64,000 bases of DNA from Bifidobacterium breve (GCA_945878865.1 CAMCUD010000006.1:62001-126000); one strand, 5' to 3'. Positions 1 through 8,535 are shown, numbered from the stretch's first letter. Numbers and translations: made by a program. The notes: a model not told the origin generated them from the sequence alone.

Positions 1-2
1 AG

Positions 3-701
3 CTCGTGCGCTGGGGCCGCAACCTGCTCGGCGCGCCGCCGCCCGGCGAGCAGCTGCAGCTGGGCTGGCTTGTCGTCGCGCTCGAGGCGAGCTTCCGCCC
101 CGAGGCCGCACGCGGGCTGACGGAGAGCTACGAGTACCGCATCGACGGCGAGGTCTTCCACGTCGACATCGATGACGGCACGATCGCGGCGCGCGAGGGC
201 GAGGCCGCCGACCCGACGTTCGTCGTCGTCACCGACCTCGAGACCTTCCTCGCCGTCGCCACGCGCGCCGTCACCCCGGAGGACGCGATCGCCGACGGCC
301 GCATGACCGTCTCGGGCGATCTGGACGCCGGCCGCCGGTCCGTTGAGATCCTCGGGGTCCCGATGGGGGGCGGCTCGGACGGCGGTCTCATCGGCACCGT
401 GCGCACGGCGTTTCAGGTGTCGTGGGACGCCGGCGTGCGCGGCCGGCTTCTGTTCGTCATCGACGACAAGCCGATGCACCTGCTCTTCGGCGACGACGGC
501 CTGGACGTCGGCGAGGGGCCGATCGAGAACCCGGACGTCACGGTCACGACGTCGCTCGACACGTTCGTCGCCATGGGCACCGGCCGCGACGACGCGGTCC
601 ACGCGCTGCAGGCCGGTCGCCTGAAGCTCGAGGGGGACGTCGGGATGGCCACGCTGCTCGCGACCTCGCAGGGCCGCGGGCTTATCGACGCTCGGAGCTA
701 G
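3..701 (+). CDS. SCP2-like sterol-carrier domain protein, C-terminal part of a probable HxlR-type regulator (5' truncated)
   Basis: The reading frame is open from the first bases and ends with TAG at 699-701, so the start lies upstream of the window. The first visible residues (LVRWGRNLLG) resemble the final helix of an HxlR-type winged-helix domain. They are followed by two tandem SCP2-like segments, roughly residues 40-115 and 135-225, each with the pattern 'DPTFVVVTDLETF' or 'NPDVTVTTSLDTF'. In related actinobacterial proteins this layout is a DNA-binding domain fused to a lipid-binding fold, so a ligand-sensing regulator is a reasonable inference. Its 3' end overlaps the convergent phosphotriesterase gene by 4 bases. 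A second protein of this design lies at 36454-37482. Confidence 0.7.
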   Translation, partial: LVRWGRNLLGAPPPGEQLQLGWLVVALEASFRPEAARGLTESYEYRIDGEVFHVDIDDGTIAAREGEAADPTFVVVTDLETFLAVATRAVTPEDAIADGRMTVSGDLDAGRRSVEILGVPMGGGSDGGLIGTVRTAFQVSWDAGVRGRLLFVIDDKPMHLLFGDDGLDVGEGPIENPDVTVTTSLDTFVAMGTGRDDAVHALQAGRLKLEGDVGMATLLATSQGRGLIDARS

Positions 702-1750
702 GCGATCGTCAGCAGCCGGCGCGGGTTGTCGACGAGGAACCGCGAGATCGTCGTCTCGTCGAGCCCCGCTTCGCGCAGGTGCGTGCGGAACGTCCGCAGC
801 ACGTGGCCGTACCCGACCCCGCCGAAGCGCCGCAGGTCGGTCTTGTGGCACACGTCCTGGGAGAGCAGGATCCGGTCGGCGTAGCCGTCCTCGCATAGCT
901 GGGCGATCGCGAGCGCGCGCTCCTGGTCGGAGGCGAACCAGAACGGCGGGTCGCCGATTGCGCTCGGGGAGTAGCTCTGGTTGCCGCAGGTGTCGTACTC
1001 CAGAAAGCAGCCGCGCGCGGCGATGGAGCGCTGGTAGTCCAGGGCCCGCCGGAGATCTCCCCGGAAGCGGGTGAGGTTGATGTCGAGGTGGTCGGCGACG
1101 ACGCGCTGGAGATCCGCGCCCTCGGCCTCGAGGAGGTCGAGGACCTCGTGGGCGTTGTCGGAGTTCGGGCTGAGGTGCACGGTGATCGCCACCCCGGTGT
1201 CGGCCGAGGCGCGTGCCGCGGCCCGCAGGACGTTGGCCTCGGTCGGGTGCAGCTGCGCCGACGCCCCGATCTCCCCGATGATGCCTGGGCGCACGCCGCT
1301 CTCCCCGATGCCCTCGGTCAGCTCGGCGACCAGGCGCGCGTGGATCGATTCGACGGGTTCGTCGTCGAGGCCGGCCCGGTGGCTGAGGTGGACGTAGTGG
1401 CCGCAGCCGGCGATGACGTGCAGGCCGGTCTCCCGTGCGGCGCGGCGCAGCAGCTCCGGGTCGCGGCCGATGTCCTCGAGCGTGACGTCGACGACGGCGC
1501 CGCCGCCCTCGTCGGCGTGGGCACGGAGCTCCTCGATCGCCAGGTCGTGGTCGTCGAGCACGACGTTGTCGCGGGAGCCGTTGAGGTCGAGGCGCAGCTC
1601 GTGCAGGCGCTCGAGGCTGACGGGCAGCTCGTCGGCCTCGCCGACCGGGGGCAGGTAGCACGTCATGTCGATGAGCAGGTGCTCGTGGGTGATGGTGGGG
1701 CCGAGGTCCTCGGGGGCGATCGGACCGAGGACGGTCATGACGTGCGGCAC
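698..1750 (-). CDS. phosphotriesterase-family metal-dependent hydrolase
   Basis: A 350-residue amidohydrolase-superfamily protein with the binuclear metal motifs of the phosphotriesterase family: THEHLL near the N-terminus (HxH), GIIGEIG where a Glu takes the place of the bridging carboxylated Lys, histidines in AITVHLSP and VVADHLD, and the late Asp in LLSQDVCHK. The Glu variant is typical of phosphotriesterase-related lactonases and hydrolases rather than true paraoxonases, so lactone or ester hydrolysis is likely; the substrate cannot be read. I chose the GTG at 1750 because GAAAGG stands six bases before it; an ATG four codons downstream (1738) is the alternative. Transcribed alone, divergent from the zinc-ribbon gene. 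Confidence 0.85.
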   Translation of the reverse strand: MPHVMTVLGPIAPEDLGPTITHEHLLIDMTCYLPPVGEADELPVSLERLHELRLDLNGSRDNVVLDDHDLAIEELRAHADEGGGAVVDVTLEDIGRDPELLRRAARETGLHVIAGCGHYVHLSHRAGLDDEPVESIHARLVAELTEGIGESGVRPGIIGEIGASAQLHPTEANVLRAAARASADTGVAITVHLSPNSDNAHEVLDLLEAEGADLQRVVADHLDINLTRFRGDLRRALDYQRSIAARGCFLEYDTCGNQSYSPSAIGDPPFWFASDQERALAIAQLCEDGYADRILLSQDVCHKTDLRRFGGVGYGHVLRTFRTHLREAGLDETTISRFLVDNPRRLLTIA

Positions 1751-1807
1751 GGCGGGCCTTTCGCTCAGCGGAAATTTGTTGCGGGCGCAAGCATTCGGTG
1801 GCGAGCG

Positions 1808-1813
1808 TACACT
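1808..1813 (+). promoter_or_regulatory. -10 box of a leaderless promoter
   Basis: TACACT lies seven bases before the GTG at 1821, and no Shine-Dalgarno sequence lies between them. Transcription would begin at or next to the start codon. No clear -35 box is visible. Confidence 0.5.
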
Positions 1814-1820
1814 CGATGAG

Positions 1821-2150
1821 GTGAGCCTGCACCGCGGCATCGACGGCCCGTCGCCGCTGGAGCCCGAGCCGGTCAACGGCGCGCCCGGGCTGCACGAGCA
1901 TCGCCTCGCGCGCCGCTCGTCGCAGCTGGCAGTCGGCACCCTGGCCTGTCCGCGCTGCGACGCGCCCGTCGCGACGCCCGACCGGCCGCTCGGCGTGGCG
2001 GATGCGATGGCCTGCTCGTGGTGCGGCCACGGCGCGGTCGTCCGCGACTTCCTCAGCCTCGGCGCGCCGACCCGCCCCACGCGGGTCGTCGTGAAGATCG
2101 GCGGGCTCAGCCGGGTCGAGGTGCGCGCAGATGCACCTCGCCGGCGCTGA
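1821..2150 (+). CDS. small zinc-ribbon protein of unknown function
   Basis: A 109-residue protein. The only recognisable element is a four-cysteine zinc ribbon, CPRCDAP followed about 28 residues later by CSWCGHGAVVRDFLSL. The N-terminal part is acidic and proline-rich with no known domain. The start is placed at GTG 1821 because a TACACT box sits seven bases upstream; earlier in-frame starts would run through the divergent phosphotriesterase start region. The last 44 bases overlap the 3' end of the convergent birA gene. It could be a small regulatory or scaffold protein; I do not recognise a named family. Confidence 0.6.
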   Translation: MSLHRGIDGPSPLEPEPVNGAPGLHEHRLARRSSQLAVGTLACPRCDAPVATPDRPLGVADAMACSWCGHGAVVRDFLSLGAPTRPTRVVVKIGGLSRVEVRADAPRRR

Positions 2151-2799
2151 GCGTCACCAGCTCGCCGTCGTCACGGCGCACGAGCAGTTCGCCCGCGTCG
2201 TCGACGCCCTCGGCGATCCCGCGGCCGTCCGCCCACGCGATCTCGCGCCCGCGCAGCACGTCCCGCGTGCGCCACGCCGCCACGAGCGCGTCGGCGGGCT
2301 GCGCGAGCCAGTGGGCGATGCGCGCGAGGATGGCGCTGAGGACGGGCTCGACGTCGGCGGGCGTCCGTCCCAGCGTGTTCGCCGTCTCGTGCAGCTCGGG
2401 CGGCAGATCGGCGAGGTCCACCGCGACGTTGACGCCCGCCCCGAGCACCGCCCACCCTTCGGCCGGCCGCCCCTCGGCGAGGATGCCGCAGACCTTGCGC
2501 CCGTCGAGGTGCAGGTCGTTCGGCCATTTGATCCCGATCTCCGGGCCGAGGGCCTCGGCGATCGCGACCGCGCCGACGAGCGGCAGCAGGCGCGGCGGGT
2601 CGCGGACGATCACCGTCATGAGCAGCGCGTGGCCGGGCGGCGCGCTCCACGTTCGTCCCTGGCGACCGCGTCCCGCGGACTGGTGGGACGCGGTGACGAC
2701 GGTCCCGTGCGGGGCGCCGGCCATCGCCAGCTGCCGCGCGCGGTCGTTCGTCGACGGGGTGTCGCGCAGGTGCAGCCGCGGCGTGCCGAACGGCGCCAT
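2107..2799 (-). CDS. birA: biotin--[acetyl-CoA carboxylase] ligase, class I (no DNA-binding domain)
   Basis: A 230-residue biotin protein ligase that makes biotinyl-AMP and transfers biotin to carrier domains. It begins directly with the catalytic domain (LHLRDTPSTNDRA), then the biotin/ATP loop SAGRGRQGRTW, the IKWPNDL motif and KVCGILAEG, and ends with a short SH3-like C-terminal domain. No N-terminal winged helix is present, so it should not act as a repressor. The ATG at 2799 overlaps the stop of the upstream SAM hydrolase by one base (TGATG), indicating translational coupling. The ligase is probably housekeeping, but it is relevant here because the carboxylase module at 25745-27622 lacks its own biotin carrier. 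Confidence 0.93.
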   Translation of the reverse strand: MAPFGTPRLHLRDTPSTNDRARQLAMAGAPHGTVVTASHQSAGRGRQGRTWSAPPGHALLMTVIVRDPPRLLPLVGAVAIAEALGPEIGIKWPNDLHLDGRKVCGILAEGRPAEGWAVLGAGVNVAVDLADLPPELHETANTLGRTPADVEPVLSAILARIAHWLAQPADALVAAWRTRDVLRGREIAWADGRGIAEGVDDAGELLVRRDDGELVTLSAGEVHLRAPRPG

Positions 2800-3602
2800 C
2801 ACGCGGGTGTCACCCGGATCTCGTCGTCGAGCGCGAGGCCGAGAAGCTCCCGGGCACTGCCGCGGTTGACCGCGAGCGCGAGCGTGCGATACGCGTCCTC
2901 GTAGACGAGCAGCGCGCCGGGCGGGACGTCGGCGAACGTCAGCCCGTACGTGGCCGGGTGGCCGTTGACGCGCAGCGCGCGGCCGACCTTCAATCCCTGC
3001 ACGGTGAGCCAGTCGTGGCTGACCTCGAGCGTGACGTTGCCGTAGCGGTCGAAGCCGAGCGCGTGGGCCACGAGCGCGTCGCCTTCCCGCCGGGGCGCGG
3101 GGATGTCCATCGGCGCGAGGGTGTCGACCTCGACCCACGATCCGGCGTCGCCGAACGGCGCACCGGCGGCCAGCGCCGCGGCGACGGGGGCGAAGACGTC
3201 GCGCCCGTGGAACGTGGCGGAGACCGGCTCGAGCCGGTGCGGCGAGCGCCCGATGTCCAGCGCCTCGACCGCCCCGCCGAACCGCTCGGCGGCCGGGGCG
3301 AGCAGCCCGTTATCCGGCCCGACGAGGATGCGGTCCTCCTCCGCGCAGCGGATCGCCACGGCGCGCCGCTCACCGCCGACCCCCGGGTCGACGACCGCGA
3401 GGTGCACGCCCGGCGGGGCGAAGGGCAGCGCGCGGCGCAGGACGAGTGCGCCGGTGCGCACGTCGTGCCGGGCGATGCCGTGGGTCAGGTCGATGACGCG
3501 CGTGTCCGGCGCCGCGCGGGCGATGACCGCGTGGCAGACCCCGACGAAGTCGTCGTCCGTGCCGTAGTCGGTGAGGAAGGTGATCGGGCGCAGGCCCGAC
3601 AG
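2799..3602 (-). CDS. S-adenosylmethionine hydrolase (SAM hydroxide adenosyltransferase, DUF62 family)
   Basis: The protein belongs to the fluorinase/chlorinase/SAM hydrolase family, which cleaves SAM to adenosine and methionine. Visible motifs include ITFLTDYGTDDDFVGVCH at the N-terminus, HLAVVDPGVGG, VGPDNGLLAPA, TFHGRDVFAPVAA and FDRYGNVTLEV. The N-terminal motif lies upstream of the first ATG/GTG/TTG (a GTG at 3461), so the true start must be earlier. No standard start codon exists between the stop of the upstream gene and this motif; CTG codons at 3602 and 3593 are the only candidates. With CTG 3602 the length is 267 residues, normal for the family. The 3' end is coupled to birA. Confidence 0.82.
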   Translation of the reverse strand: MSGLRPITFLTDYGTDDDFVGVCHAVIARAAPDTRVIDLTHGIARHDVRTGALVLRRALPFAPPGVHLAVVDPGVGGERRAVAIRCAEEDRILVGPDNGLLAPAAERFGGAVEALDIGRSPHRLEPVSATFHGRDVFAPVAAALAAGAPFGDAGSWVEVDTLAPMDIPAPRREGDALVAHALGFDRYGNVTLEVSHDWLTVQGLKVGRALRVNGHPATYGLTFADVPPGALLVYEDAYRTLALAVNRGSARELLGLALDDEIRVTPA

Positions 3603-3615
3603 TGTCGCGCGCCCG

Positions 3616-4470
3616 TCAGACCTTCGGCGACGATGCGGCCTTCTGCTTGGGCGCGCAGGTCCGGTACGTGCGGCTCCCGGTGATCACGCTGCCGTCGGCC
3701 AGCGTCACGGTGATCGACACCTTGAACCGGCCCTTCGGCAGGCCGCGCAGGTCGATCGGTGCGGTCACGCGCTTGCCCTTGCGCGCGGCGACGGTCTTGC
3801 CGCGGACCTTCACCGTGGCCGACGCGATCTTCCCGCCCTTCGGCGCGCGCAGGCGGATGCGGAAGTTGCGCCGGGAGACGCACTGCTTGGTCGACGGCAT
3901 CTTCGCCACCGACGTCAGCGACGGCTTCGACGCGGCGGAGACCGGCGTCTGCGTCGTGGCCGGCGGCACGGTGGGCGGAGGCGGCGTGCTCGCGCCGGGC
4001 TTCGTCGCGGGCGCGTCGTCGTCGGTGATCGTGCCGGTCGCGGCGGTGGGCTCGGCCGCGAGGTCCGGCGTGGCGCCGACCCCTGGGGTGCCCGGCACCG
4101 GCGGCACCTCTCCGGTGGGGATGACGCGGTAGGCGACGGTCATGGTCTCGGTGGGCTCGAAGACCTTGTCGTCGGTCACCGGGATCTCGAGGCGGTAGGC
4201 GGTGTTCGTCCCGCCGTTCGTCGGGATGGTGAAGACCGCGAGGCGGGCCGTGAAGTCGTCGGGCGCGATCGCCGAATCCGGCCGGGTGGCGACCGCGATG
4301 GTGACGGACGGCGCATCCGAGGTGACCGTGAGCGGGAACGACAGCTTGAACCCGGCCTCGGCGACGGTCGCGTCACCGATCGTGACCTGGGTGTCGGCCC
4401 GTGCGGGGGCCGCCGCCAGCAGGGTGGCGGCGGCGACCGCACAGGGGATGATGCGGACAGGGAAGCGCAT
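3616..4470 (-). CDS. secreted Calx-beta domain protein
   Basis: A 284-residue exported protein. A signal peptide (RFPVRIIPCAVAAATLLAAAPARA) is followed by a Calx-beta domain (about residues 27-150) with the characteristic PTETMTVAYR and GTITDDD ending. A proline/threonine-rich linker (about 155-185) joins it to a C-terminal basic, cysteine-containing beta domain (QCVSRRNFRIRLRAPKGGKI ... YRTCAP) of the type found at the C-terminus of many secreted actinobacterial proteins. Calx-beta domains usually bind calcium or mediate adhesion. The gene lies between a palindromic element and the SAM hydrolase gene, which starts 13 bases beyond its stop. Confidence 0.75.
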   Translation of the reverse strand: MRFPVRIIPCAVAAATLLAAAPARADTQVTIGDATVAEAGFKLSFPLTVTSDAPSVTIAVATRPDSAIAPDDFTARLAVFTIPTNGGTNTAYRLEIPVTDDKVFEPTETMTVAYRVIPTGEVPPVPGTPGVGATPDLAAEPTAATGTITDDDAPATKPGASTPPPPTVPPATTQTPVSAASKPSLTSVAKMPSTKQCVSRRNFRIRLRAPKGGKIASATVKVRGKTVAARKGKRVTAPIDLRGLPKGRFKVSITVTLADGSVITGSRTYRTCAPKQKAASSPKV

Positions 4471-4517
4471 CACGCAGGTGGATCGGCGGGCACTCGCGGT
4501 TCTTGAGCGCCCCCATC

Positions 4518-4648
4518 CCCCGGGGCGCCGAACGTACGTCATGCGGGGCCCCAGCCCCGCCAAACGTACGCTCGCCCGGGCGGGTCGGCCGAGCGGTGGT
4601 CCTGCGGGGTCAGAGCCCCGCACGACGTACGTTCGGCCCGGGGCGGGG
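4518..4648. repeat. large intergenic palindromic element
   Basis: A 131-base region whose outer arms (about 4518-4547 and 4617-4648) are near-perfect inverted repeats centred on CGAACGTACGTC at 4529-4540 and GACGTACGTTCG at 4624-4635, flanked by matching G/C runs. Inside are smaller inverted repeats such as GCGGGG...CCCCGC. It fills most of the gap after the cobA-hemD stop and probably terminates the haem operon. It shares pieces (TGCGGGGTC, ACGTACGT, GTTCGGC) with the elements around 35186 and 36322. Confidence 0.75.
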
Positions 4649-4649
4649 G

Positions 4650-6110
4650 TCAGCGCGCGGCGTCGGCCAGGAGCGCGTCGACGAGCCCGTCCGGCGTGTG
4701 GACCGTCGCCTCGACGTCCGGCTCGACGCCGCCCTCCCGCAGCACGCCGCTCGTCGTCGGGCCGATCGACACGATCTGCCCGGACGGCGCCGCGCCGCCG
4801 ACGGCGTCGAGGAAGTACCGCGCCGCGGTGCCCGACGCGAACGTCACGTAGTCGGCGGCCAGCGCTGCGTCCCGGACGGCCTCGGAGAGCGGCTCGGCCA
4901 CCGCCTCGTACGTCGTCAGCACCTCGACCTCGACCCCGCGCTCGCGCAGCCCGTCGGGGAGGACATCGGGTGCGTCACGAGCACGAGCGATGAGCGCGCG
5001 GCGCACCTCGACACCCTCGAGCGCCTCCAGCAGCCCCTCGCCGACGAAGCGCTCCGGCACGACGTCCGGCTCCACCCCGTGCGCGCGCAGCGCCGCGGCG
5101 GTTCCCGGCCCGATGACGGCCACCCGGAGACCCGCCAGGTCCCGCGCGTCACGCACGAGCTCGAAGAGCCGGTCGACCGCGTTGGGCGAAGTCAGGCACA
5201 GCAGGTCGAAGGTCGACAGGTCCGGCAGGTCGACCGCAAGCGGTGAGATCCCGATCGCCGGGGCTTCGATGACCTGCGCGCCGAGCGAACGGAACCGATC
5301 GGCGAGCGCGCTGGCCTGCGCCTTCGCTCGCGTCACCACGACGCTGCGCCCCGCCAGCGGCCGGTCTTCGAACCACGCGATCTCGTCGTGCAGTTCGGCG
5401 ACCCCGCCGACGACGATGATCGCCGGCGCCTTGATCCCGGCGGCCTTCGCCACGTCCGGCAGCTCACCCAGCGGCGCCGTCACCGTCCGCTGGTCGGGCA
5501 GCGTGCCGCGCTGCACCACCGCGGCTGGCTCGTCGGCGGGCCGGCCGTGCTCGATGAGCGCACTCGCGATCCGCGGCAGCGCCTTGACGCCCATGTACAG
5601 CGCCAGCGTTCCCGGGAAGGCGGCGAGCGCCGCCCAGTCGAGCATCGTGTCCGGCTTGCTCGGGTCCTCGTGGCCGGTGACGAACGCGACCGCCGCGCTG
5701 ACGTGGCGCTGGGTGACCGGGATGCCCGCGTACGCCGGGCCGGCGATGCCGGACGTCACACCGGGGACGACCTCGAACGGAATCCCGGCCGCGCGGAGCA
5801 CCTGGGCCTCCTCGCCGCCGCGCCCGAAGACGAACGGGTCGCCGCCCTTCAGCCGGACGACGTCCTTGCCCTCCTGCGCCTTCTCGACGAGCAGCGCGTT
5901 CGTGACGTCCTGCGGCACCTGCGCCCCGCCGCCGATCTTCCCGACGTCGATGAGCTCCGCGTCGGCGCGCGCGTCGCGCAGCGCCTCCCATGGAATGAGC
6001 TTGTCGTGGAGGATCACGTCGGCGCTGCGGATGAGCTCCAGCGCGCGGACGGTGAGCAGGCCGGGATCGCCCGGACCCGCGCCGACGAGATACACGCGGC
6101 CTGCGGTCAT
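4650..6110 (-). CDS. cobA-hemD: uroporphyrinogen-III C-methyltransferase / uroporphyrinogen-III synthase fusion (CobA-HemD)
   Basis: A 486-residue bifunctional protein. Residues 1-245 are a SAM uroporphyrinogen-III methyltransferase (VYLVGAGPGDPGLLT, VVRLKGGDPFVFGRGGEE, PVTQRHVSAAVAFVTGHE), which makes precorrin-2. Residues from about 255 to the end are a HemD domain (VVVTRAKAQASALADRF ... FASGTAARYF), which cyclises hydroxymethylbilane to uroporphyrinogen III. The fusion places the branch enzyme to siroheme/cobalamin on the same chain as the common haem step. The ATG at 6110 overlaps the hemC stop by four bases. It is the last gene of the ccm-hem run and is followed by the palindromic element at 4518-4648. 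Confidence 0.95.
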   Translation of the reverse strand: MTAGRVYLVGAGPGDPGLLTVRALELIRSADVILHDKLIPWEALRDARADAELIDVGKIGGGAQVPQDVTNALLVEKAQEGKDVVRLKGGDPFVFGRGGEEAQVLRAAGIPFEVVPGVTSGIAGPAYAGIPVTQRHVSAAVAFVTGHEDPSKPDTMLDWAALAAFPGTLALYMGVKALPRIASALIEHGRPADEPAAVVQRGTLPDQRTVTAPLGELPDVAKAAGIKAPAIIVVGGVAELHDEIAWFEDRPLAGRSVVVTRAKAQASALADRFRSLGAQVIEAPAIGISPLAVDLPDLSTFDLLCLTSPNAVDRLFELVRDARDLAGLRVAVIGPGTAAALRAHGVEPDVVPERFVGEGLLEALEGVEVRRALIARARDAPDVLPDGLRERGVEVEVLTTYEAVAEPLSEAVRDAALAADYVTFASGTAARYFLDAVGGAAPSGQIVSIGPTTSGVLREGGVEPDVEATVHTPDGLVDALLADAAR

Positions 6111-7003
6111 GACGCCTGCGCCATACCTTCCGCCACGTCCAGCAGGTCCTGCCCGCCCGCCGCCAGCACCCGCCCGGCCGCCGCGCGGCCCAGCTGCTCG
6201 GGCTCGGTCGGCACGCCGCGCACGGTGTCGCGGATCCACGCCGCGCCGTCGGGCAGGCCGAGGAAGACCTCGAGCGTCACCGTGTCCCCATCGAGCGTCG
6301 CGTGCGCGCCGATCGGCGTGTGGCACGTCGCGCCGAGCTCGGTGACGACCGTGCGCTCGGCGAGCAGCGCGATCCACGCCGAGCGATCCGTGATCGCGCG
6401 CGCCGCGTCGGCGGCGGCCGCATCGTCTGCCCGGCCCTCGAGCGCGATCACGCCCTGTCCGGGCGCGGGGACGAAGTCGTCCAGCCGCGCGGCGATCGCG
6501 TCGGCGCGGTCCAGGCGTTCCAGCCCCGCGGCGGCGAGGATGAGCGCGTCGGCCTCCCCGTCGGCGAGCTTGCGCAGCCGCGTGTCGACGTTTCCGCGGA
6601 TCTCCACGATCTCCACATCCTCACGGGAGGACAGCACGAGCGACGCGCGCCGAAGACTGGCCGTCCCCACCCGTGCGCCCGCCGGCAGCCCCGCCAAGGA
6701 CTCCGCGCCGCACAGCGCATCGCGCGCGTCGGCCCGCGCCGGGGCGCCGAGCAGATCCAGCCCGTCGGGCAGCTCCCCGGGCACGTCCTTGGCCGAGTGC
6801 ACCGCCAGATCGATCGACCCGTCGAGCAGTGCGACCTCCAGCTCCTTGACCCACTTCTCCTTGTCCACGAGCGCCCGGGCGCGGTCACCGGTCGTCGTGA
6901 TCTCCACGATCTCGACCTCGTGCTCGGCCGACAGCAGCGAGGCGACGTGGCGCGCCTGTGCGAGCGCCAGCGCGCTCCCTCGAGTCCCGAGCCGTAGCGC
7001 CAC
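6107..7003 (-). CDS. hemC: hydroxymethylbilane synthase (porphobilinogen deaminase)
   Basis: A 298-residue enzyme that condenses four porphobilinogen molecules to hydroxymethylbilane. The N-terminal LRLGTRGSALALAQA, the central HSAKDVPGELP, the arginine-rich GTASLRRASLV and the cofactor cysteine in LGATCHTPIGAHA (dipyrromethane attachment) are all present. The start is GTG 7003, just three bases after the hemA stop; no other start precedes the conserved N-terminus. It overlaps the cobA-hemD start by four bases, so the three tetrapyrrole genes are translationally coupled. Confidence 0.96.
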   Translation of the reverse strand: MALRLGTRGSALALAQARHVASLLSAEHEVEIVEITTTGDRARALVDKEKWVKELEVALLDGSIDLAVHSAKDVPGELPDGLDLLGAPARADARDALCGAESLAGLPAGARVGTASLRRASLVLSSREDVEIVEIRGNVDTRLRKLADGEADALILAAAGLERLDRADAIAARLDDFVPAPGQGVIALEGRADDAAAADAARAITDRSAWIALLAERTVVTELGATCHTPIGAHATLDGDTVTLEVFLGLPDGAAWIRDTVRGVPTEPEQLGRAAAGRVLAAGGQDLLDVAEGMAQAS

Positions 7004-7006
7004 GGA

Positions 7007-8335
7007 CTAGCCGCGCCGCAGCGAGCGGACTTCGGCGCCGTGCTCGGTCGCGGGGACGTCGACGGCGTCGCCCTCGTCCATCCCGAACAGCTCACGGACC
7101 ATCGACAGGCGGCCGTGGCTGCGGTTGGGGTCGGTCGCCTTCAGCCGCAGGGTCGGCTCGTGCAGCAGCCGGTTCATGACCGTGCGCGCGAGCGCCTCGA
7201 CGCGCGCGAGGTCCGCGGGCGAGGCGTCCTCCCACTTGCCCTCGTTCTCGGCGAGGACCTGTTCGACGATCTCGGTGCCGTGCTGGCGCAGCGCGGCGAC
7301 GGTCGGCAGCACCGCGCGGGAGCCGAGCCACTCGGCGAAGCGCTCGATCTCGTCCTCGACGATGTCCTCGGCGCGGCGGGCCTCGAGCTCACGCACCTGC
7401 GTGGTGCGGCGCACGACGGCCTGGAGGTCGTCGACGTCATAGAGCGTCACGCCGGGGATCTCCGTGCACGCGGCGTCGATGTCGCGCGGCACCGCGATGT
7501 CGATGAAGACGAGCTCGCGGCCGCCACGGCGGCGCATGACCTGCTGGAGCTCTTCCTGGTGGATGATCGGGTGCGGCGAGCCCGTCTGCGACACGACGAT
7601 GTCGGCGTCGTCGAGATGGTCGGGCAGCCGGTCGAACGGCGCGACCTGGCCGCCGAACTTCTCGGCGAGCGACTGCGCGCGATCGGCGTGCCGGTTCGTG
7701 ACGAACATCGTCGTCACGCCGCGCTCGGAGAGCGCTCGTGCGGTCAGCTCGCTCGTCTCGCCCGCGCCGATGATCACGACGTGACGGTCGGCGAGATCGC
7801 CGAGCTTCTCCTCCGCCAGGCCGACGGCGACCGACGACACCGACGCGTGGCCTTCGGAGATCTTCGTCTCCGACCGCACGCGCTTGCCGGTCTGCAGCGC
7901 CGCCGTGAAGAGGCGGTTCGTCAGCGGCCCCGTGGTGCCGGCGGCGAGCGCGGTCTCGTACGCGCGCTTGACCTGGCCCTGGACCTCGACCTCGCCGACG
8001 ATCATCGACTCCAGCCCGCTCGTCACGCGGAACAGCTGACGCGCGGCATCGCAGTTGCGCGGCGCGTAGACGACCTTCCCGAGCTCCGTCGGACGGATGC
8101 CGGCGCGGCGCGCGAGCCACCCGAGCAGCTCGCTCTCGGCGGCCACCGGATCGCCGACGACGACGGTGATTTCCGTGCGGTTGCACGTGGAGATCGCGAC
8201 CGCCTCGCGGATCGCTGGCTCCTCACCGAGCTCACGCAGGAACTCCGTGGCGGCGGTATCGGTCAGCGCGAACCGCTCACGCAGCTCGACCGGCGCCGTC
8301 TTGTGGGAGATCCCGAGCGTCAGCAGCTCGCTCAC
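7007..8335 (-). CDS. hemA: glutamyl-tRNA reductase
   Basis: A 442-residue enzyme that reduces glutamyl-tRNA to glutamate-1-semialdehyde, the first committed step of tetrapyrrole synthesis by the C5 route. It has the family N-terminus LGISHKTAPVELRER, the active-site motif AISTCNRTE with the thioester cysteine, FRVTSGLESMIVGE, the NADPH-binding VVIIGAGETSELTA and the C-terminal dimerisation helices. The start is GTG 8335, overlapping the ccmD-like gene by four bases. Its position directly after the cytochrome c maturation genes couples haem supply with haem delivery to cytochromes. Confidence 0.96.
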   Translation of the reverse strand: MSELLTLGISHKTAPVELRERFALTDTAATEFLRELGEEPAIREAVAISTCNRTEITVVVGDPVAAESELLGWLARRAGIRPTELGKVVYAPRNCDAARQLFRVTSGLESMIVGEVEVQGQVKRAYETALAAGTTGPLTNRLFTAALQTGKRVRSETKISEGHASVSSVAVGLAEEKLGDLADRHVVIIGAGETSELTARALSERGVTTMFVTNRHADRAQSLAEKFGGQVAPFDRLPDHLDDADIVVSQTGSPHPIIHQEELQQVMRRRGGRELVFIDIAVPRDIDAACTEIPGVTLYDVDDLQAVVRRTTQVRELEARRAEDIVEDEIERFAEWLGSRAVLPTVAALRQHGTEIVEQVLAENEGKWEDASPADLARVEALARTVMNRLLHEPTLRLKATDPNRSHGRLSMVRELFGMDEGDAVDVPATEHGAEVRSLRRG

Positions 8336-8535
8336 GAGGTGACCTTATCCGGGGTCGGGTCCTCCGTGCGCGCGTTCGGCTGGGCGTCGACGACGTCGGC
8401 CAGCTCAGCCAGGTCCTGCTCGATCCGGCTGATGCGCGCGACCATGATGAGGACGTACAGCAGGATGAGCGCGACGAAGACGGTGTACGCGGCCGCGACG
8501 TACTTGCCGGCCTCGTCGTAGGGCAGTGCGGGCAT
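8332..8535 (-). CDS. small membrane protein, CcmD-like
   Basis: A 67-residue protein with one transmembrane helix (about residues 13-33, YVAAAYTVFVALILLYVLIM) followed by ARISRIEQDLAEL, a short charged coiled segment. Size, topology, Arg after the helix and position immediately after ccmC match CcmD, the small partner of the CcmABC haem-handling complex that releases holo-CcmE. CcmD proteins are poorly conserved in sequence, so the call rests mainly on context. It overlaps hemA by four bases and starts one base after the ccmC stop. Confidence 0.72.
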   Translation of the reverse strand: MPALPYDEAGKYVAAAYTVFVALILLYVLIMVARISRIEQDLAELADVVDAQPNARTEDPTPDKVTS

